Shown: positions 58,592 to 64,000 of the stretch, piece by piece
Layout of the letters: each line of letters opens with the position of its first letter
How positions within the stretch are numbered: the stretch's first letter is position 1
Assembly (NCBI GenBank): GCA_034435975.1
Contig: DAOTWD010000032.1
Span: forward strand, 1 to 64,000
Origin: CAKZQX01 sp034435975
Lineage (GTDB): Bacteria; Chloroflexota; Chloroflexia; Chloroflexales; Chloroflexaceae
Direction of reading: 5' to 3'
DNA: 64,000 bases
Position numbers and translations under genes: made by a program
The notes under the pieces: generated by a model
What the model was told of the DNA's origin: nothing
What the model saw: only the letters and a program-made list of their open reading frames with translations
Databases searched by the model: none

Positions 58592-61018
58592 CTAGCCAGA
58601 TGGCATGCCTTTCAACCTGAAGCGCAAGGTATGGGTGTTCCCGTCATCGGCCAGATGGAGTGTGAGGACGCTCGTTTCGTTCGCATATGTTGCGCCCGGA
58701 TGATCCGTAGCCATCTCAGCCGCCACATTATGCACCCGTAGCCGGAGTTGCCGGGCAGGCGGAACATAGGCTCCAGTGCGCGATCCGATCTGGAAGATCA
58801 GCTCGTCGCCCACTTGCTGCAGTTGATAGGCCGTGGTACAGAACTGGCCTTGCTCGTGCGCAAAGGTGCAACCGTCATCCTCGTACAAAGTAAATGTGCC
58901 ATCTCCTGGATAGAGATCCAGGGTAAGCGGGTCAAGTGGATACTGGTCAGTATAGTTCATATCCGGGCCGGTGGGAATGATCGCTCCGGCGCGTACAAAG
59001 AGCGGCAATTTCTCCAGCGGGGCATGTTCCAGCACATACGCCGGGCCAGTGAGCCGATCGCCCTGCCACCAGTCATACCAGTCACCTGCTGGCAAATAGA
59101 CCACACGATATTCGCGCCCGGGGTGATAGATCGGTGCAGCCAGCAGCGATGGCCCCAGCAGTACCTGGTCGTGCAAGTGATATGTTACCGGGTCGTCGGC
59201 AAAGTGATAGAGCAGTGGTCGTAAAATAGGCGTGCCATAGCAGGCCGCTTCCCAGAAGAGCGTGTACAAATAGGGCAACAGGCGATAGCGTAGTTGCAGA
59301 TAGTCGCGGCAAATAGCCTCGACCTGCGGGCCAAATGCCCAGGGTTCATGACGTTCGGTGTGTGCAGCCGTATGGCCACGACAAAAAGGCAGCAAAGCAC
59401 CCAGTTGCATCCAGCGCGCAAACAATTCGCCCGAAGCATTGCCGAAGAAGCCACCGATATCCACACCTACGAAAGGTACGCCCGAAAGCCCCATATTAAG
59501 CAACTGGGGCATCGCCATTTCGAGATGCTCCCACCACGAGGAATTATCGCCCATCCAGCCCGCGCTCCAACGCTGAATACCGGCAAAAGCCGAGCGGGTC
59601 AGGACAAAGGGGCGCTGGCCATCGAGGTCGCGGCGTAGGCCTTCATACGCGGCACGGGCCATATGTGAGCCATACAGGTTGTGTACTTCGGCATGGGTGA
59701 CACGTTCAGCATCCGATCCCTGGAGCGCGTCAGCATCGATCGTACTGGCGGCACCGGGGCCAGCACTCAATGGCCGGGCGAAGGATGTTGGTTCGTTCAT
59801 ATCATTCCAGATGCCGCTGATACCCTGTGCCACCAGTGTTTTTTGCCAATCTGCCCACCACTGGCATACCTCGGGACGCAGAAAATCGGGAAAGACGGTA
59901 TCACCAGGCCAGACATAGCCCTGGAAGATCTGGCCATTGGCTTTGCGTACAAACATATCACCTGCAATCCCTGTTTGATAGATGGGATAATCGGGGTCGA
60001 TTTTTACGCCGGGATCGATGATGGCAACAGCATGAAAATGTTGGTGCCGTAGATCGGCCAGCAACCCGGTTGGGTTGGGGAAGCGCTCGGTATCCCAGGT
60101 GAAAACGCGATAGCCGTGCATATAGTCAATATCAAAATGAATACCATCGCAGGGGATAGCGCGGGTACGAAACATCGCCGCTAACTGGCGCACATCAGAG
60201 TCGGTTGCGTAGCTCCAGCGACTCTGATGATACCCCAGTGCCCAGCGCGGGGGCAAGGGCATGGTACCGAGCAGTATGCCGATCTGGGTGACAACCTCGG
60301 CTGGTGTGGGGCCATAGCAGACATAGTAGTCCAGTTCACCGCCACCAGCCTCCATCGACCAGGTATCTACCCGTTCATGCCCAATGTCAAAGCGACTGGG
60401 CCAGGTGTTGTTGAAAAAGACACCATAAGCCAGTCCCGGTCGTAGAACCATAAAAACCGGAATCGCCATATACAGCGGATCCGTGCCTGGCCCATGACCA
60501 ACAGGTGGATCGGTCGTCCAGTTAAGCATCCGCCGCCCGAATTTGTCAAGTTGCCCGGTGCGCTCGCCAAACCCATAGAAGTGTTCGTTGGCCTCGATGC
60601 GTTTGCTGCATGCGACACAATCGGTGCCCAGTGGTAGCACGTCCGGTTCAAGATGCGGAATGTAGCCCCAGCGCATTCCCTCGGCATCGGCGCAAAAGCG
60701 TTGCCCGGCAGTGTTGGCGAACGCAATGCGGCACGGATCACGTTCAATAGTGATCGTCAGTAGCTCCGTTTGCAGGAGCAACGTGTGCGGGGTTGCCTGC
60801 ACCTCGAGGGGCGTGGATGGAAAAGCGCTATCGGGTGCCGCAACCGCCCATGAGCGGCGTGGGGCGAACGCACCGGTGGGTGCCAGGCGCACACGCACCA
60901 TCCGTGGAGTTAGCACGGTCAGAGCGAGACGTGGGCCACCACAATCCAGCTCGACTCGCGTATCTGTGTGCGTATAGGTGCGTATGCTGCCCAGGCTCAT
61001 CGTTGCTCGATCTGTCAA
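58592..61018 (-). CDS. GH31 alpha-glucosidase family enzyme
   Basis: 808 aa, typical GH31 length. An N-terminal beta-sandwich with EHFYGFGERTGQLD (about 148-161) precedes the (beta/alpha)8 domain with HFDIDYMHGYRVFTWD, nucleophile Asp406 in GIWNDMNEP, and acid/base Asp491 in GWMGDNSSWW, followed by C-terminal beta domains. It hydrolyses alpha-glucosidic linkages; no signal peptide is seen, so it is cytoplasmic. The ribosome site decides the start: GGGGAGG (61024-61030) is placed 5 nt before a TTG at 61018, while the ATG at 61000 has none. It could degrade glycogen-derived or imported oligosaccharides. Confidence 0.93.
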   Translation of the reverse strand: MTDRATMSLGSIRTYTHTDTRVELDCGGPRLALTVLTPRMVRVRLAPTGAFAPRRSWAVAAPDSAFPSTPLEVQATPHTLLLQTELLTITIERDPCRIAFANTAGQRFCADAEGMRWGYIPHLEPDVLPLGTDCVACSKRIEANEHFYGFGERTGQLDKFGRRMLNWTTDPPVGHGPGTDPLYMAIPVFMVLRPGLAYGVFFNNTWPSRFDIGHERVDTWSMEAGGGELDYYVCYGPTPAEVVTQIGILLGTMPLPPRWALGYHQSRWSYATDSDVRQLAAMFRTRAIPCDGIHFDIDYMHGYRVFTWDTERFPNPTGLLADLRHQHFHAVAIIDPGVKIDPDYPIYQTGIAGDMFVRKANGQIFQGYVWPGDTVFPDFLRPEVCQWWADWQKTLVAQGISGIWNDMNEPTSFARPLSAGPGAASTIDADALQGSDAERVTHAEVHNLYGSHMARAAYEGLRRDLDGQRPFVLTRSAFAGIQRWSAGWMGDNSSWWEHLEMAMPQLLNMGLSGVPFVGVDIGGFFGNASGELFARWMQLGALLPFCRGHTAAHTERHEPWAFGPQVEAICRDYLQLRYRLLPYLYTLFWEAACYGTPILRPLLYHFADDPVTYHLHDQVLLGPSLLAAPIYHPGREYRVVYLPAGDWYDWWQGDRLTGPAYVLEHAPLEKLPLFVRAGAIIPTGPDMNYTDQYPLDPLTLDLYPGDGTFTLYEDDGCTFAHEQGQFCTTAYQLQQVGDELIFQIGSRTGAYVPPARQLRLRVHNVAAEMATDHPGATYANETSVLTLHLADDGNTHTLRFRLKGMPSG

Positions 61019-61108
61019 ACTTGCCTCCCCCGCTGCGCTGATCGTTAATATTTTCGGTTACAGCAGTGTCATAATGCTCAATCACAGGAAGGCTGTTCTG
61101 TATCACCT

Positions 61109-62206
61109 TTAACGCGGGTTATAAGCAGAAACACTGCTAATCAGCCCACCGCCGATAGTATAGGCATCGAGCACAATACGGGCGCGGTCGAAGTATAACC
61201 CGGCTTCCTGGAAGCGAATGGCAGCCTCATTAGCCCGTTCGACCCTGAAGGTACTATAAAAATCCAGGAGCGCATCCAGCGCTTCCAGTTCCAGCGCTAA
61301 TCCCCGGACATAATCATCATGGGCATTACTCAACTCAGGAGGGGGTGTCAATTCTTTCAACGTAACGTATGCCCGTTCGACCTGTGACCGTAAGCGTTGC
61401 GCGGCGGTCACATGGGTAACTGAGGCGCCGCCGGTCTGGAGGGTTGCGGTACGATAGTTGTTGACGGCCATGCGCAACTGCTGGCGCAGTGGTTCCAGGG
61501 TACTCAGGTAGGAGATCGTGCGCACTTCGCGCACCGCTGCCAGTTCCTCATCCAGCACCGGTTCGTCTATTATCAGTGGGTCGGCCTCGCTACGCACAGC
61601 AGACGAATGAACTGGTGGTAGGATAGGCGGAGTACGGCTCTGTTCAACCGCCAGGCTAAAGGCATGATGTAATACCAGTGCCAGGCACAGCAACACCAGC
61701 GGGATACTCCAAAAGAGCAGACGGACGCGGTTCATCTCACGGCGGGTCTGCCGCCAGTTGACCCACCACGATTCGCTGTGGGTACGGGCTTCGTCCCGTG
61801 CAGATTCCAGCACGGGCATATCAAGAAGCGCGCTGGCTGTCCTTGGGGTAGTTTGCAACAGGTTGCGTTCTTCCAGCCAGCGTAACCCCTTCTGGGCACG
61901 CTCATTGGCCGGGTTGATTTTTAAGACCGATTGTAAACAGAAAGCAATCTGGTGCGGGTCGTCCAATACACCGCTTAACCAGAGCCACCCCTGCTCATTA
62001 TTGGGATCAAGCTGAAGCGAGCGGGTGAGCAGACCTGCGGCCACGCGCCGCTGTCCACCACGTGCTGCCGCTACCCCCCGCTGATAGAGGCGCACAGCTT
62101 CTGCGTTATGAGCTTTGATACCCGTCTCCGTTACCGTACTCTTTGATGGTGCAATGGCTGAGAGGGCCATGCTGCCATCGGATGATGGACGCCTGAATGG
62201 TTGCAT
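61109..62206 (-). CDS. TPR-containing membrane protein
   Basis: 365 aa. TPR-like repeats occupy about 33-115 (YQRGVAAARGGQRRVAAGLL, RSLQLDPNNEQGWLWLSGVL, QSVLKINPANERAQKGL). One transmembrane helix (about 162-182, LLFWSIPLVLLCLALVLHHA) is followed by an extracytoplasmic helical domain (about 215-365) with a coiled-coil feel. It may organise envelope enzymes. The ATG lies 4 nt after the GH18 stop (GGAG overlapping that stop), so translation is coupled. The three genes 63856-61109 form one operon. Confidence 0.85.
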   Translation of the reverse strand: MQPFRRPSSDGSMALSAIAPSKSTVTETGIKAHNAEAVRLYQRGVAAARGGQRRVAAGLLTRSLQLDPNNEQGWLWLSGVLDDPHQIAFCLQSVLKINPANERAQKGLRWLEERNLLQTTPRTASALLDMPVLESARDEARTHSESWWVNWRQTRREMNRVRLLFWSIPLVLLCLALVLHHAFSLAVEQSRTPPILPPVHSSAVRSEADPLIIDEPVLDEELAAVREVRTISYLSTLEPLRQQLRMAVNNYRTATLQTGGASVTHVTAAQRLRSQVERAYVTLKELTPPPELSNAHDDYVRGLALELEALDALLDFYSTFRVERANEAAIRFQEAGLYFDRARIVLDAYTIGGGLISSVSAYNPR

Positions 62207-62210
62207 AGAC

Positions 62211-63482
62211 TTAATGCTCCGGCAGTAGTGGGTTGATCGAGCGCTGGATCAGCGCCGGATCTTCAACGAGCTTGCGACGAATCACTCTCCAATATTCGGG
62301 CCTCTCATACCCTAGTTGCCAGATTGCGATTCCGGCCAGATCTAACTCCTGTACCAGATCGAGTTTGGATTCGAGACCCTTGTCGGTCATAAACCAGACC
62401 TCACGGGTACCCTGCGCCGATTGATACACAAACCAGCTTTCATCAACCGGACCACGACTGTTGCGCTCCATCAGGTTCACGGTCAACCCCTGAGAAGCAA
62501 TGAGATCTTCGATATCGCTCCAGGGCAGACCGCGTGCGGTTCCCCCGGGAGGCCAGTCATAGCCATAAAATGGCACTCCAATCACCACTTTGGCGGGATC
62601 AACCACGGAGCGTGCATACTGGGCAACGGCCTGCACCCAGTAGAGTGGTGCAACCGGCCCAGGGCCACTTCCACGCCAGTGGTAATCGTAGGTCATAATG
62701 CGCAATCGGTCAACATATTGTCCCAGTACCTCCCAGTCTTGATAGGCACCTATGCCACCAAAATCGTTATCTTTGGCATGCACGGCCACGGTCAACATCT
62801 TGTTGTGACTATGCAGTACATTGGCGAGATCGCGAATAAAGATTGAAAAGTCGTCACGCATTGAAGGATCGAGTGCCTCATAGTCAATATCAATGCCATC
62901 ATAGTTGCGGGCGAGAACCTCATCCAGAATATTTTGGATATGCCAGGTGCGTAACTGTGGATCAGAGAGTATGTTGACTACTGAGCGAAAATCGGCAATG
63001 TTATGAATGGTTGGAATAACAAGAATATTGTTCTCCTGGGCCATCCGCACAAACTCATCATCGCGGGTGCCGATCAGTCGTCCACTGCTATCGGTATGAT
63101 ACCAGAAAGGACTGACCTCATCAATAATATCTTTGTTGGCCTCGAATGATGCGCGTGCCCCACCGCTGAACGAGGGTGGGAGCCAGGCGGCCACATAGCG
63201 CCCAGTTTTGGGATAATAACGAGTATCAGGGCGAAATTGAATATCAGTGGTAATGGGCAGGGCCGGCGTCGGAGTGGGCGTTGTTGCCACAGCTACCGCG
63301 TTATGCGTCGGCTCCGGGGTGGGGCTGGCTGGTCTGGTGGTGGCACCGATAATCAGCGGGGTGGGCATTTCGCTGGTCAAGAGAAAGGTTTGATAGACCA
63401 GCACCCCTGCAACGCCTAGTGCGCTGATGTAGATTAGTGCGAAAAAGAGATTGCGCAGATGGCGGATAATACGATAATTCAT
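62211..63482 (-). CDS. Membrane-anchored GH18-family glycosidase (YaaH-like)
   Basis: 423 aa. One N-terminal transmembrane helix (about 11-33), a Pro/Thr linker (about 48-78) and a GH18 barrel: YVAAWLPPSF, VIPTIHN, the catalytic YDGIDIDYE (Glu202), IMTYDYHW, IGVPFYGYDW and GIAIWQLGYE. This is the pattern of YaaH/SleL-type enzymes that cleave N-acetylglucosamine-containing glycans such as peptidoglycan, without a LysM domain here. It is anchored to the outer face of the membrane. It lies 2 nt downstream of the zincin gene and 4 nt upstream of the TPR gene. Confidence 0.92.
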   Translation of the reverse strand: MNYRIIRHLRNLFFALIYISALGVAGVLVYQTFLLTSEMPTPLIIGATTRPASPTPEPTHNAVAVATTPTPTPALPITTDIQFRPDTRYYPKTGRYVAAWLPPSFSGGARASFEANKDIIDEVSPFWYHTDSSGRLIGTRDDEFVRMAQENNILVIPTIHNIADFRSVVNILSDPQLRTWHIQNILDEVLARNYDGIDIDYEALDPSMRDDFSIFIRDLANVLHSHNKMLTVAVHAKDNDFGGIGAYQDWEVLGQYVDRLRIMTYDYHWRGSGPGPVAPLYWVQAVAQYARSVVDPAKVVIGVPFYGYDWPPGGTARGLPWSDIEDLIASQGLTVNLMERNSRGPVDESWFVYQSAQGTREVWFMTDKGLESKLDLVQELDLAGIAIWQLGYERPEYWRVIRRKLVEDPALIQRSINPLLPEH

Positions 63483-63484
63483 GC

Positions 63485-63856
63485 TTAATAGGCTCCCAGT
63501 TCGCGCAAGCGGTCGTCACTAATGCCAAAAAGATGCGCTATTTCATGCAAAACGGTTCGACGTACCTGGGCACGTAATGCAAGACGGCTGGGGAAGTCGT
63601 GTTCCAGTGGCTCTTGAAAAAGAATAATGGTATCTGGCAGGTGTATATGGTGAACGCTACGCCGGGTTAAGGGTACTCCTTCGTAGAGTCCATAGAGCGT
63701 CTGCCAGGGTTTCAGGCCAACCCGTCGTCGATGGTCGGCGGTGGGTCGTGGTTCGATCAGAATCTCAACATTGTCCAGATAGCGTGCAAACTCGGGTGGC
63801 AAGCTATCGATAGCTTCGATCACCAGTTGCTCAAAGTCTGTTCTATCCATACGCAT
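63485..63856 (-). CDS. Small zincin-like metallopeptidase (PF06262 type)
   Basis: 123 aa from the ATG at 63856, which has GAGGAAACG 9 nt upstream. RRTVLHEIAHLFGISDDRLRELG carries the HExxH zinc motif (His104, Glu105, His108) and a distal acidic residue, as in the small zincin family. ILIEPRPT and TIILFQEPLEHDF are further conserved pieces. It is a cytoplasmic protein; substrate unknown. First gene of an operon with a GH18 and a TPR protein, behind a near-consensus promoter. Confidence 0.92.
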   Translation of the reverse strand: MRMDRTDFEQLVIEAIDSLPPEFARYLDNVEILIEPRPTADHRRRVGLKPWQTLYGLYEGVPLTRRSVHHIHLPDTIILFQEPLEHDFPSRLALRAQVRRTVLHEIAHLFGISDDRLRELGAY

Positions 63857-63881
63857 CAAACGTTTCCTCAACTTCCAGGCC

Positions 63882-63911
63882 ATTATACGGGTCTGAGCAA
63901 GACGGTGTCAA
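63882..63911 (-). promoter_or_regulatory. Promoter TTGACA-18-TATAAT for the zincin-GH18-TPR operon
   Basis: On the minus strand, -35 TTGACA (63906-63911) and -10 TATAAT (63882-63887) are both consensus, with an 18-nt spacer. The start point would be near 63875, giving a leader of about 19 nt that includes the ribosome site of the gene starting at 63856. Confidence 0.8.
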
Positions 63912-64000
63912 GCCTTTTATGGGGTATTTTGCGTTTGCATGGCAATACCTCTACAATACCCGATAATTCGCAGAACTCAGGCGGCGGTATGAAGGTCTCA

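Overview
The window looks like a chromosome segment of a filamentous, monoderm-type Chloroflexota bacterium (class Chloroflexia is my best guess). Three things point there: proline/threonine-rich linkers in secreted proteins, recurring short hydrophobic stretches of the (F/Y)LPL(I/V) type in such proteins, and a large complement of HAMP, CHASE4 and PAS sensors. This is inference from gene style, not from a marker gene. No rRNA or tRNA gene was found.

Layout. 1-685: right-hand part of a CRISPR array (10 repeats of 37 nt) that continues beyond the left edge; no cas genes are in the window. 686-14987: signal transduction and miscellaneous genes: a CHASE4 histidine kinase, a five-PAS/STAS (RsbR-like) protein behind a divergent promoter pair, a Cache/HAMP/GAF/PAS kinase overlapping a proline-rich exported protein, an ornithine-cyclodeaminase-family enzyme, a stand-alone receiver and a GT2 glycosyltransferase. 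14988-15424: a MITE-like element, then three 37-nt repeats separated by unrelated 35- and 33-nt spacers. The last repeat is the 3' end of the lipoprotein gene next to it.

15389-34021 (minus strand): a Wzx/Wzy-type exopolysaccharide cluster. It encodes a Wzz-like co-polymerase, a degenerate BY-kinase-like partner, a flippase, a Wzy/O-antigen-ligase-like polymerase, a hexapeptide acetyltransferase, eight glycosyltransferases and two secreted proteins. It also has a 47-aa two-helix membrane protein. No outer-membrane exporter and no priming transferase are present.

34441-40055: assimilatory sulfate reduction (sulfite reductase and APS reductase) with a palindromic operator over the first promoter, then small genes and an alpha/beta-hydrolase-fold protein lacking two triad residues. 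40252-51009 (minus): a 1243-aa DUF11-repeat surface protein and a lipid-linked-sugar module (two GtrB/DPM1-like GT2s, an LPG-synthase-TM-like protein, a DUF2079 protein, a GT4). 51162-63856: an FprA-like ferredoxin-NADP reductase, two GT-C membrane proteins, a GH31 alpha-glucosidase, and an operon of a zincin, a membrane-anchored GH18 and a TPR protein driven by a near-consensus promoter.

Intergenic DNA is full of dispersed repeats. One family is framed by inverted copies of a GTAACCGTTC-type end motif around GC-rich hairpins; another is made of purine/pyrimidine tracts. The most notable observation is the 15245-15424 mini-array. It looks like a nascent ('neo-')CRISPR made by off-target spacer integration at the end of a gene: its repeat and spacer lengths match those of the array at 1-685.
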